A DNA stretch of 64,000 nucleotides from Parvularcula sp. (lineage in GTDB: Bacteria > Pseudomonadota > Alphaproteobacteria > Caulobacterales > Parvularculaceae): NCBI GenBank assembly GCA_002704915.1, contig PAIP01000034.1:417936-481935 (forward strand). Direction: 5' to 3'. The notes beneath the pieces were generated by a model. The model was not told where the DNA came from. It saw nothing but the letters and a program-made list of their open reading frames with translations, and ran no database searches. The translations under genes and the position numbers were made by a program. This document shows, in pieces, positions 1-7,667 of the stretch; within the stretch, counting starts at the first letter, position 1, and every line of letters begins with the position of its first letter.

Positions 1-133
1 CATAGCCTTGCATCCAGCGCATCAGGGGCGCGCGCCCCGGCAACATCAACAGGGGCAGGGCGCCGAGAACATAAAAAATCGACGTCGCCCAATAGAGCGC
101 CTGAAACAGGATCGAACGGAGGGTCGCAATCAT
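1..133 (-). CDS. 1-acyl-sn-glycerol-3-phosphate acyltransferase-like protein, N-terminal fragment
   Basis: An open frame begins with ATG at 133 on the minus strand and runs off the left edge, so only the first 44 residues are visible. They read MIATLRSILFQALYWATSIF followed by a hydrophobic stretch and a basic turn. That single N-terminal membrane segment with an LPLLMLP run is typical of alphaproteobacterial PlsC proteins, which acylate lysophosphatidate at the inner membrane. The diagnostic HX4D and EGTR motifs lie outside the window, so the call rests on the N-terminus alone. The gene lies 10 bp downstream of the tetR-like gene on the same strand and is probably co-transcribed with it. Confidence 0.5.
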   Translation of the reverse strand, partial: MIATLRSILFQALYWATSIFYVLGALPLLMLPGRAPLMRWMQGY

Positions 134-143
134 GTCAGCCTCT

Positions 144-773
144 TTACGATTTCAACACGGCGATGACGGCGCGGGCGAGGGCGTCTTCATGTCGGGCGAG
201 ATCGCCCGTGACGCGCCCGTAAATCTTGTGCAGCGCCGCCTGCATCACGACGCCAAGCGCGGCCGCCGCCTTCAGGCTCGCATCGCCTTCGGGGATTTCC
301 TTCGCCGCCATGGCGCCGGCGATCATCTCTTCGACGATGGCGACGATGTTGTGCTCGCGGGCCTTTACGGATTTGTCCGCATAGGGAAGAAAACGATGGG
401 TCGTCAGGAGATGATAGGAAAACAGCGTCCAGTCTTCGTCGGCGATTTTGACATAGGCGCCGACGATGGCCCGCGCCTTGGCCTCGATGCCGCGTCTGTC
501 CTTTGCCGCCGCCGCGACTTCGCGCGCCAGGCGGGCGTGGATCGCAAAGAACATGGTCTGGGCTAAAGATTCCTTGCTGGGGTAATGGCGGTATAGCGCG
601 CCTTCCGAAACGCCGCTCTCCGCCGCCATCTCCCGCGTCGTCACGGCGTCGACGCCCCGCGCGCAGAAAAGGTCGAGCGCCGCCCGTTCGATCTTGGCCT
701 TCGCGCCGGAAGCCCCTTCGGTGACGCCCGCGGCGGGGGTCTTCACGGTCTTCGCCTGACGTCTTGCGCCCAT
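144..773 (-). CDS. TetR/AcrR family transcriptional regulator
   Basis: The protein has 209 residues from the ATG at 773. The N-terminal helix-turn-helix is clear at about residues 25-70 (ALDLFCARGVDAVTTREMAA, then SEGALYRHYPSKESL), and the C-terminal three quarters is a variable helical ligand domain, as usual for TetR proteins. The ORF track extends to a GTG at 818, but that codon lies inside a palindromic operator, so the ATG at 773 is preferred. Two identical 16-bp sites lie upstream, which suggests autoregulation and possible control of the divergent gene. The acyltransferase-like gene follows, so a lipid or fatty acyl ligand is possible; this is inference. Confidence 0.85.
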   Translation of the reverse strand: MGARRQAKTVKTPAAGVTEGASGAKAKIERAALDLFCARGVDAVTTREMAAESGVSEGALYRHYPSKESLAQTMFFAIHARLAREVAAAAKDRRGIEAKARAIVGAYVKIADEDWTLFSYHLLTTHRFLPYADKSVKAREHNIVAIVEEMIAGAMAAKEIPEGDASLKAAAALGVVMQAALHKIYGRVTGDLARHEDALARAVIAVLKS

Positions 774-806
774 GGCCCTCTCCCTCGCGCGGTTGCACAA
801 CCTGAT

Positions 807-822
807 GTGAGCGCTCACTCAC
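807..822. promoter_or_regulatory. Probable TetR operator, copy 1
   Basis: The site gtgagcgctcactcac contains the perfect palindrome gtgagcgctcac with an extra half-repeat. An identical copy lies 51 bp away. It sits just upstream of the tetR-like start codon, the usual place for an autoregulatory TetR site. Binding is inferred. Confidence 0.6.
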
Positions 823-857
823 GCCGGAGATATAGAGCGCTGCCGCACGGCTGTCAA

Positions 858-873
858 GTGAGCGCTCACTCAC
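858..873. promoter_or_regulatory. Probable TetR operator, copy 2
   Basis: This is a second, identical copy of gtgagcgctcactcac, extended on its left by 'a' into agtgagcgctcact. It lies between the tetR-like gene and the divergent membrane-protein gene, so it could affect either promoter. Confidence 0.6.
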
Positions 874-991
874 AATTGGACAGGAGATGCTAGAACGGCC
901 TTATGCAGCAAGCGCATCAAGGGCGGCTGCCGCTGTTTTGCTGCGTCTGCAGGACTCCCCGATCAGCATCAAGGCGCCTTATAGAAGAAAC

Positions 992-1843
992 ATGCCTTGG
1001 CAAACGATCAAATACGGATGGGATAACACGTTCCAGTTTTTGGGCGGCTGGGGCGTGGTTGTCGCTGTTGTGCTTGTACCGCTTGTTGGATTTATCCTGC
1101 ACGCGCGGTTTGGGGAGCCCCAGGCCGTGAAGGAAGAATTTTTCATATGGCTAATTTATGGGCTAGCGGCAACAGGGCTCGTATTTCTCGGGATTCTAGC
1201 CATAAATATTCTTGCCGCTCCGCAACAAATTGAACGCGATAAACGTATAGCGCTTGAAGCGACTAATACGGAGATAAACCAGGAGCTGGAGTCCGCCCGA
1301 CAAGAAATACTGAGGCTTGAAGCCGACGCGCCGGATATTGCTGTTGAAATTACTCAACTGGCTTGGGGTGGTCAGTCGCACGGCATTAATAAAGATGGAA
1401 CGATAACGCCAGCAAAAAACCTATATGGGACCGGCATTTCCTTCATTGCGATGATTACTCTCCGCAACAAAGGAACGATGCAATCGGCCATCCCCGGAGT
1501 CCGGATGTACGTCCGACGAGGCGACAATACCCAAGAGTTGACGCTGCACCGGATTACAACTTCCATATCTGTGGATGCAGGAAATGGAACAACCATAAGT
1601 CTTCCGCCCAGCGAGTGGCTTATAAACAAGGTTTACACCCCGATCCCGGAAGGCGGCATCATCACAGGCTTTTTGGTCGCTACGCTTGATGGAGTTGGGG
1701 AACTTCATCCAGACGACAACGCGGTGCTGGTCGTGTCTGTTGAAGATGTTAAAGGCCGCAAGACGCAGCAGGAAATGGAACTGCGCGGAGAAGGTGGTCG
1801 TATTCCATACTTCCGAGGGGCCGAATATACCTCAAAGCCGTAG
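992..1843 (+). CDS. Orphan two-TM membrane protein with coiled coil
   Basis: The ORF opens at 887, but the ATG at 992 (MPWQTIKYGWDN) is the likely start, giving 283 residues. Two hydrophobic segments are visible at about residues 16-37 and 46-73. A short coiled-coil-like stretch (about 78-107, ending QEILRLEA) follows, then a beta-rich soluble domain of about 170 residues with no motif I recognise. Codon use is more A/T-rich than in every neighbour (many AAT, ATA, ACA, GAA codons), which suggests recent acquisition. The gene stands alone, divergent from tetR. No function is proposed. Confidence 0.7.
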   Translation: MPWQTIKYGWDNTFQFLGGWGVVVAVVLVPLVGFILHARFGEPQAVKEEFFIWLIYGLAATGLVFLGILAINILAAPQQIERDKRIALEATNTEINQELESARQEILRLEADAPDIAVEITQLAWGGQSHGINKDGTITPAKNLYGTGISFIAMITLRNKGTMQSAIPGVRMYVRRGDNTQELTLHRITTSISVDAGNGTTISLPPSEWLINKVYTPIPEGGIITGFLVATLDGVGELHPDDNAVLVVSVEDVKGRKTQQEMELRGEGGRIPYFRGAEYTSKP

Positions 1844-1981
1844 CGTGTCTGAGCCTATCGCTTCCATGCCCTGCGCCAAAAACACCGCGCAAAACTCCCC
1901 ACGCGAAAACTTGTTTTTGATATTCGCCTCTTCCCTTCAACTCCCATCGCCGCCGGTTTTTCCGCTCAGGGCAACATGCGA

Positions 1982-2100
1982 AAAATCTGCATGGCTTCAT
2001 CCTGAGGGGCCATTCCTTCGCCCTTCGAGACGCAAGTCTTTCGGCTCGCTCCTCAGGAAGAAGGAATGGCCGTCTCGAAGGGCGGAGCCATGCAGATTTT
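1982..2100. repeat. Long palindromic repeat, family member A
   Basis: The ends are a perfect 15-bp inverted repeat (aaaatctgcatggct at 1982-1996 and its complement at 2086-2100). Inside are nested complementary blocks (ccattccttc / gaaggaatgg and cgtctcgaaggg). The core words ttcatcctgagg and tctcgaagg recur in the elements at 16887 and 20543, so this is a dispersed family. Confidence 0.75.
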
Positions 2101-2271
2101 AGCCTTCGTACCGGCCCGGCATCGGTGACGCCTTTCCCGCGCACGCATGAGGCGAAAAACACCTCAAAAATGTTGAATTCTTCAATATTTCCCAGTGTCG
2201 GTGAAGAGTTATCCACCGTTTCCGCCGCGGCCTTATCATCGTCTTTATGGAAACTGAAACGCCTGCCCTTG

Positions 2272-2378
2272 CGCCTCGCCACGGCTTGACCGTGGCGTCC
2301 ATCTCCTGAGCGATCCTTACGCGCTGCGTTTGCGGCGAGGGCGGGAGATGGGCCCCACGCTTGAAGCGTGGGGAGGCG
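2272..2378. repeat. Nested multi-hairpin palindromic element
   Basis: Outer arms cgcctc/gaggcg and ccatctcc/ggagatgg enclose two small hairpins, gccacggcttgaccgtggc and ccccacgcttgaagcgtggg. As RNA or single-stranded DNA it would fold into a branched structure. It lies between convergently oriented genes and could act as a transcription or mRNA-stability element; the role is unknown. Confidence 0.55.
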
Positions 2379-2499
2379 AGCGAGAGCGACAGGTAAGAGA
2401 ACGGGTCGTCGGATGAAGAAAAGGATACGACAGAAAATGCCAAATGGCGCCACATCGGCCGGAACGCCAGCAACCATGCGGGCTCGGAAAAGCGGGCTG

Positions 2500-3996
2500 C
2501 TATTCCGCCGCCTGGCTCGCCGCGGGGTGCGACATGGAAGGGGCGTTGGCCCGGACGGCCTCCATGACCGGGACCGTGATGTGTTCGGGAAGCGTGACGC
2601 CGTCACCGGGCGCATCGGGCGGCGCCCAGAAGAAACCGTAAGGGCTGTGATCGCCGGTGCGCCCCACGGGCTCCAGATCGATCTCGCCGTAAATGTCGGA
2701 AACGATCTTGCGGAATTTTCCCGGCGCGTCGGCGCGGTTCCATTCGACGAAGAGATCGGGCAGGACCTCCGCATGGGGCCCGGGAAAGGCGGCGCGCGCC
2801 GGCACGGTCCGCGCCACGATCGGCTGTCCCGTCTCGGCGTTCTTGAAGGTCATCACCGCCTTCGTGATCTCTTCAATCACCGCGTCATAATCGGCGCCGG
2901 GCTCGATGGTTCCGTATTTTTCGCGGCCTTTGACATTGAGGCGCACGGCGCCGGAATTGTCATTATGCGGAACGGCGAAGAACCGGCGGCGCGCAAAATC
3001 ATTGATGGCGACCTTGCGGCGCAGGGCGCGCACCAGCGGCGCAAAGCGCCGGCGCAGATTGAGCGGCACAAGCGAATGAAAACTTTTCCTGGCGGTTTCG
3101 GCGACTGTCGGCGGCGCGTCAACGCCCCAATCGATGCGCCGCAACATTTCGTCGAGCGCGCCGTTGGCGCTGACAAGCCGCCCCATGCCGGGCCCGCCAT
3201 AAACGAACACCTTTGCATCGCCGCCCGCCGCGTCAAGGATTTCGCCGACAGCTTGATCGATGCGGCGGTAACTCTCCGTCAGCGGCTTTCTCACCTTGTC
3301 GGCAAGCGCCGGATCGTATTCGGCGTGCGTTTCATCTTCGAGATGATAGACGTGATGGCCCACATCATGCGCGTCGGAAAAACACGCGATGAAAAGATCC
3401 CACTCGCGGGCGCGCAACTGATCGCAGCAAAACGCCGTCTTGGCTTTGATGCGGTTAAAAAGATCGGTGAGGTAAGCGTTGATGTCGTCCGCCGTCTTTC
3501 GCGGCCTGAGTTCGAATCCGCCGCCAATCGAGTCCCCTTGAAAATATTTTTTGCCTTCTTCGGCAAGGGAAGGCGGCATCCAGATTGTGTCGGTCAGCGG
3601 GTCATGACCAAGCCAGTTGTCCACAAGATGGCCGTGTTTGAGCGGCTTCGGCATCATGCGGTGCCAGTCGACGACGGCGACGCGATAGCCTTCCTCATCC
3701 AGCCGGTTCCAGAAAGGCGTGATGTCCGGCAGCGAGGATTCGTGATTGGGAATGATGTCGTAGGTGTCCGGTTTGAAATGCATGTAGAAATGATGGCCGT
3801 GATGGCCGGGACCGGCGCCGATGGAGGCGCTGTTCCAGAATTGCGCGGCTCCCTGGGCGGCGTCGTTTTCGATGGCGTGGACGGCGGCGCGCGCGCGCAG
3901 GCGTTTGAACGCGGGCAATTCGCCCGCCTCAATCAGCCGATCCATGAACGCCGGATCTGCGCCGTCCAGCCCGAACATCACTATTTTCGCCGTCAT
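2500..3996 (-). CDS. Alkaline phosphatase superfamily protein (COG3379-like), paralogue 1
   Basis: This 498-residue protein is the third gene of a minus-strand trio. The fold is recognisable from the N-terminal metal-site strand MFGLDGADPAF, the block GHHGHHFY, the late signature LNVKGREKYGTIEPG, and the C-terminal GDHSPYGFFWAPP, matching the GTHR-type metal His region of the family. However, the position where this superfamily normally has its Thr/Ser nucleophile (before PAW) reads GAAQFW, and the usual SDHG metal motif reads GGPG. Activity as a phosphohydrolase is therefore doubtful. No signal peptide is visible, so it is probably cytoplasmic. The gap to the upstream paralogue is 87 bp. Confidence 0.75.
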   Translation of the reverse strand: MTAKIVMFGLDGADPAFMDRLIEAGELPAFKRLRARAAVHAIENDAAQGAAQFWNSASIGAGPGHHGHHFYMHFKPDTYDIIPNHESSLPDITPFWNRLDEEGYRVAVVDWHRMMPKPLKHGHLVDNWLGHDPLTDTIWMPPSLAEEGKKYFQGDSIGGGFELRPRKTADDINAYLTDLFNRIKAKTAFCCDQLRAREWDLFIACFSDAHDVGHHVYHLEDETHAEYDPALADKVRKPLTESYRRIDQAVGEILDAAGGDAKVFVYGGPGMGRLVSANGALDEMLRRIDWGVDAPPTVAETARKSFHSLVPLNLRRRFAPLVRALRRKVAINDFARRRFFAVPHNDNSGAVRLNVKGREKYGTIEPGADYDAVIEEITKAVMTFKNAETGQPIVARTVPARAAFPGPHAEVLPDLFVEWNRADAPGKFRKIVSDIYGEIDLEPVGRTGDHSPYGFFWAPPDAPGDGVTLPEHITVPVMEAVRANAPSMSHPAASQAAE

Positions 3997-4083
3997 CGTC
4001 CGCCCGTTTCCCCCGCACTCACGTCAAAGCTCGACTGCAGCAAATATTCTGCCACGCCCTGCAAGGTTAACAAAGCGCGGCGA

Positions 4084-5550
4084 TTAAAGGGCGGGAGGGG
4101 ACGTGTGGACGCTCGCCATGACGGCGCCGGCGACGTCTTCGGGTTTCTTCGCGGGCTCGGTGAAATGAACCGCCGGTCCCCAGAAAAACCCGAATGGGGT
4201 GTGATCGCCGGTGCGGGTCTTCGGTGAAACCATGACCTCGCCGAATTTTTCCGACACGACTTTGCCGAAATCGCTGCGCGTTCCTGCGCGGTCCCACTCC
4301 ACAAAAAGATCGGGAAGAATATCGCGATTAGGCCCCTCGATTTCCCTGGAGACATCGACCACGCGCTTGACGATGGAGCGCCCCGTGGCTGGATTGAGGA
4401 AAGACGAGACCCCGTCGCGGATTTCCGCGACCAGCGCGTCATATTCCGCACCCGGAGAGATAGTTCCGAATTTCTCGCGGCCCTTCAGATTGATGCGGAT
4501 CGCGCCCGCATTGTCATTATGGGGCACGGCGAAAAACCGCCGCTGATGATACTCGCTTTTGGCGAGGCGGCGCCGGAAAAGCCTGGCGAGGGGCGCAAGC
4601 CGTCCGCGCAGGCCCTTCGGGATAAGAGAGTGATAGGTTCTTTTTGCGCTTTCGGAACTCGAAAGCGGCGCGCCGACGCCCATATCGATGCGCCTCACGA
4701 TTTCATCGAAGGCCGTATTGGCGCTGACAAGCGGCTCCATGCCGGGTCCGCCCAGGACAAAAACGGAGGCGTCAGGGCCTGCGGCGTCTATGAGATCGCC
4801 AATCGCGTTGTCGAGCCGGCGATAACATTGCTTCAATGGATGGGGAATCGCGCGCGCGATATCAGGGTCGTAAAGCGCGTTCTGTTCATCCTCCAACTGA
4901 ATATAATAATGCCCGACATTATGGGCTTCGGAGAAGCAGGCGATGTAGAGATCGAAGTCGCCGTCTCGAATATGGTCTGCAAAGAAAGACGCCTTGATGT
5001 CGATCCGTCCAAGAATCCGATCATAAAACTCTTTCATGGCGTCAGCGCCGTCGCGCGGCTGGCTGCCGAATCCTTCCGCAATCGGATCGCTCGGGGCGTA
5101 TTTTGCGACGATTTCGGCCATCTCAGGGGGATGAAACACCGAAGGCGTATAAGGGTCCTGGGCGAACCAGCGATGCATGACGACGCCGTTCTTCAACGGA
5201 TCGGACGGCATCCCGTACCAGTCGACGACAGCCGCGCGATAGCCTTCGTCATCCAGCTTTCGCCAGAAGGCCGTGATGGCGGGAAGATCGAATTCATAGT
5301 CGAGGACGATGTCGTAATTTTCCGGATTGAAATTCAGATAGAAATAGCGCGCGTGATGACCCGGTCCTGCGCCCGTGGCTGCGGAGGTCCAGAACTGCAC
5401 ATTGCCTTGCGCCGGGTCGTTCTCGATTTCGAACGCTGCCGATCTGTCTTTAAGCCGCCGAAAATTCGGCAATTCGCCGTCGGCGATCATGGCGTTCACA
5501 AACGCGGAGTCCGCGCCGTCAAAGCCGAGTACCAGAGTTTTTGTTGGCAT
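4084..5550 (-). CDS. Alkaline phosphatase superfamily protein (COG3379-like), paralogue 2
   Basis: The ORF is open to 5712, but the ATG at 5550 (MPTKTLVLGFDGADSAF) aligns exactly with the starts of the two sister genes, giving 488 residues. It keeps the same landmarks: LGFDGAD at the N-terminus, QFWTSAATGAGPGHHARYFY, a HNVGH motif, INLKGREKFGTISPG and GDHTPFGFFWGP. The nucleophile position reads GNVQFW and the DHG motif is replaced by GGPGM, as in the other two copies. It starts 13 bp after the stop of paralogue 3 and is probably translated from the same transcript. The substrate is unknown. Confidence 0.75.
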   Translation of the reverse strand: MPTKTLVLGFDGADSAFVNAMIADGELPNFRRLKDRSAAFEIENDPAQGNVQFWTSAATGAGPGHHARYFYLNFNPENYDIVLDYEFDLPAITAFWRKLDDEGYRAAVVDWYGMPSDPLKNGVVMHRWFAQDPYTPSVFHPPEMAEIVAKYAPSDPIAEGFGSQPRDGADAMKEFYDRILGRIDIKASFFADHIRDGDFDLYIACFSEAHNVGHYYIQLEDEQNALYDPDIARAIPHPLKQCYRRLDNAIGDLIDAAGPDASVFVLGGPGMEPLVSANTAFDEIVRRIDMGVGAPLSSSESAKRTYHSLIPKGLRGRLAPLARLFRRRLAKSEYHQRRFFAVPHNDNAGAIRINLKGREKFGTISPGAEYDALVAEIRDGVSSFLNPATGRSIVKRVVDVSREIEGPNRDILPDLFVEWDRAGTRSDFGKVVSEKFGEVMVSPKTRTGDHTPFGFFWGPAVHFTEPAKKPEDVAGAVMASVHTSPPAL

Positions 5551-5563
5551 CTGCTTTCCGGTC

Positions 5564-7042
5564 TTAACGATTTTGCCTATTGCGCGGCGCCGCGGTGCGG
5601 ATAGCGGCGAGCATTGGCGCGGCGACGTCGCGCGGACGCGATATCGCCGTCTCTGAAAACGCAGGCGGCGCCCATAAAAACCCGAAGGGGCTATGATCGC
5701 CGGTGCGCGCATGCCGCGCTACGGTCACCTCGCCGAACAGTTCCGAGACAAGCGTTCTGAAATCCCCGCGGGTGTCTGTGCGGTCCCACTCAATGAAAAC
5801 ATCGGGAAGCATGTCGCGATAAGGCCCGTCGAATTCCTTTGACGTGTCGATAACGCGCTTCACGATGGAGCGTCCGGTTGCCGGATTGATGAAACTGGAG
5901 ACTCCTTCGCGGATTTCCTCGATGACGGACTGATATTCATTGCCGGGCGCAACGGTTCCGAATTTCTCCCGGCCTTTGAGATTGATGCGGACCGCGCCGG
6001 CATTGTCATTATGGGGGACGGCGAAAAAGCGCCGGTCACGGTAAGCATTTCGCGCAAGCAGCCGGCGTCCCCATTGCGCAAATGGGCGGAGATGGCCGCG
6101 CAAAGATGCGGGGATCAGCGAATGGTAGGTTTCCTTCGCCGCATCGGCTGTCGTCAAGGGCGCTTCATAACCCACATCGACGCGCCGGATCATTTCGTCA
6201 ATCGCGCCATTGGCGCTGATGAATTCCTCCATGCCCGGCCCGCCGAGCAGGAAGACATTCGCTTCGTCGCCGGCGGCGGAAATGACAGCGCCGAGGACCT
6301 TGTCGATCCGGCGATAGCATTCGCGCAGGGGTTTGCCGATCTCGGCCGCGAGCGTCGCATCGTGCAGGCCGTGGCGATCATCCTCCACGTCCATATAATA
6401 GTGCCCAACATTATGCGCTTCTGAAAGGCAGGCGATATAAAAGTCGTAGTCCTTGTCGCGCAGGTGATCGGTGAAAAAAGACCCCTTGATATCGATGCGC
6501 GAAAAAACACGGTCGAGAAATTCCTGCCGTTCCGCCGCGCTGCGCCGGGGGCGGCTGGCGTAGCCTTCCGCGATCGGATCGCTTTCAGCATAACGGGCGG
6601 CAAGCTCGCCCAGCGCTTCGGGGTGAAAGACGGTCTTCGTCAGCGGCTCTTCGGCGAACCATCGGTGGATGACCTCGCCATGGGTCAGGGGGGTGACCGG
6701 CATTTCGTACCAGTCGACGACCGCCCCGCGATAGCCTTCTCCGTCAAGCTGCTTCCAGAAAGGCGTCACCGGCGGGAGGGGAAAGTGAGGTTCGGATATG
6801 ATGGCGTAGCTGTCGGGGTCGAACTGCATGTAAAAGTAATGGCCGTGATGGGCCGGGTTCTCGCCGATGGCGGCGGAGGTCCAGAACTGGACATTTCCCT
6901 GGCCGGGGTCGTTTTCAAACTCAAACGTCGCCGAGCGCTCCTTCAGGGCCTTGAAATGGGGCAGCTCGCCCTCGGCGATCAGCCGGTCGATGAAACGGCG
7001 ATCGGCGCCGTCGAGGCCGATAATCAGGGTTCTGGCCGCCAT
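5564..7042 (-). CDS. Alkaline phosphatase superfamily protein (COG3379-like), paralogue 3
   Basis: This is the promoter-proximal gene of the trio, 492 residues from the ATG at 7042 (MAARTLIIGLDGADRRF); the longer ORF to 7423 runs back into the divergent yajC leader. It shows the same conserved blocks: GNVQFWTSAAIGENPAHHGHYFY, HNVGHYYMD, GGPGMEEF, INLKGREKFGTVAPG and GDHSPFGFLWAPP. All three proteins are close in sequence throughout, so they arose by tandem duplication. Members of COG3379 are annotated only as predicted phosphohydrolases or phosphomutases, so even without the altered active site the reaction would be uncertain. Confidence 0.75.
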   Translation of the reverse strand: MAARTLIIGLDGADRRFIDRLIAEGELPHFKALKERSATFEFENDPGQGNVQFWTSAAIGENPAHHGHYFYMQFDPDSYAIISEPHFPLPPVTPFWKQLDGEGYRGAVVDWYEMPVTPLTHGEVIHRWFAEEPLTKTVFHPEALGELAARYAESDPIAEGYASRPRRSAAERQEFLDRVFSRIDIKGSFFTDHLRDKDYDFYIACLSEAHNVGHYYMDVEDDRHGLHDATLAAEIGKPLRECYRRIDKVLGAVISAAGDEANVFLLGGPGMEEFISANGAIDEMIRRVDVGYEAPLTTADAAKETYHSLIPASLRGHLRPFAQWGRRLLARNAYRDRRFFAVPHNDNAGAVRINLKGREKFGTVAPGNEYQSVIEEIREGVSSFINPATGRSIVKRVIDTSKEFDGPYRDMLPDVFIEWDRTDTRGDFRTLVSELFGEVTVARHARTGDHSPFGFLWAPPAFSETAISRPRDVAAPMLAAIRTAAPRNRQNR

Positions 7043-7152
7043 TGAAGTCCTTATACGCCCGTTAAAGTCCGGGTTTTCCGTCAATCCGCGCCCGATCCCC
7101 AGCAAATCCGGCGCCGCCGGGCGCGGGGCCGGGAAAAGGGCGGAGGGGCGCA

Positions 7153-7180
7153 TTGCAACCGCACCTTGGATCGCTATATA
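7153..7180 (+). promoter_or_regulatory. Putative promoter for yajC-secD-secF
   Basis: ttgcaa (7153-7158) and tatata (7175-7180, within gctatata) are spaced by 16 bp. The -10 resembles the gCTATA form seen in alphaproteobacterial housekeeping promoters. It lies about 100 bp upstream of the yajC start. Confidence 0.4.
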
Positions 7181-7282
7181 TCCCGCGGACCTTGCCGGGC
7201 CAATGAATCTGGAAGACGGGGCCAGAACAAGATAAATCGTCCGGCTGTCCGATCTCATGCTTCCCGAGGGAGTTACCTGCCG

Positions 7283-7612
7283 ATGTTCTTTTCGCCCGCT
7301 TATGCGCAGGCCGCCGACGCCGCCGCGCCGAATCCGCTTCTCAATCTTGCGTTTCCGGTGCTGATCTTCGTGATTTTCTGGTTCCTGCTGATCCGCCCGC
7401 AAATGAATGCGCGCAAAAAACATCAGGAAATGGTGTCCAATGTGCGCCGCGGGGATGTGGTGGTGACCGCGGGAGGCATCGTCGGCAAGGTGACCAAGGT
7501 GCTCGAGGGCGAGGAGGTCATGGTGGAGCTCGCCGACAATGTGACGGTCAAGGTTGTCAAATCCACCTTGAGCGACGTGCGCACCAAGCCTCAGCCCCCG
7601 GCCAACGACTAG
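7283..7612 (+). CDS. yajC: Preprotein translocase subunit YajC
   Basis: The protein has 109 residues from the ATG at 7283; the upstream extension of the ORF is non-coding leader. A short periplasmic N-terminus is followed by one membrane helix (about residues 21-39, ending LLIRPQ) and a cytoplasmic beta-rich domain with the family signature RRGDVVVTAGGIVGKVTKV. YajC accompanies SecDF at the Sec translocon. The gene directly precedes secD and secF on the same strand, the standard order, and is most likely the first gene of that operon. Confidence 0.95.
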   Translation: MFFSPAYAQAADAAAPNPLLNLAFPVLIFVIFWFLLIRPQMNARKKHQEMVSNVRRGDVVVTAGGIVGKVTKVLEGEEVMVELADNVTVKVVKSTLSDVRTKPQPPAND

Positions 7613-7667
7613 ACCGCGCCGCTAAAAATCATACGGCGCGCGAAGCGCCGAAAACGGGCCGACAGCC

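Larger units (their letters stand above)
1844..2499. other. Gene-free intergenic region with two palindromic elements
   Basis: No ORF here has convincing coding character; the long ORFs covering it are frame shadows. It holds a long inverted repeat (1982-2100) and a nested hairpin element (2272-2378), both listed separately. The rest shows nothing I can name. Confidence 0.6.

Noticed and set aside
2209-2217. DnaA-box-like ttatccacc
   Set aside because: A single near match in isolation, without clustered boxes, an AT-rich unwinding region or dnaA/parAB genes nearby; not an origin.
2368-4227. 619-aa plus-strand ORF
   Set aside because: It is antisense to phosphatase paralogue 1 and has no family features; the minus-strand frame carries conserved motifs.
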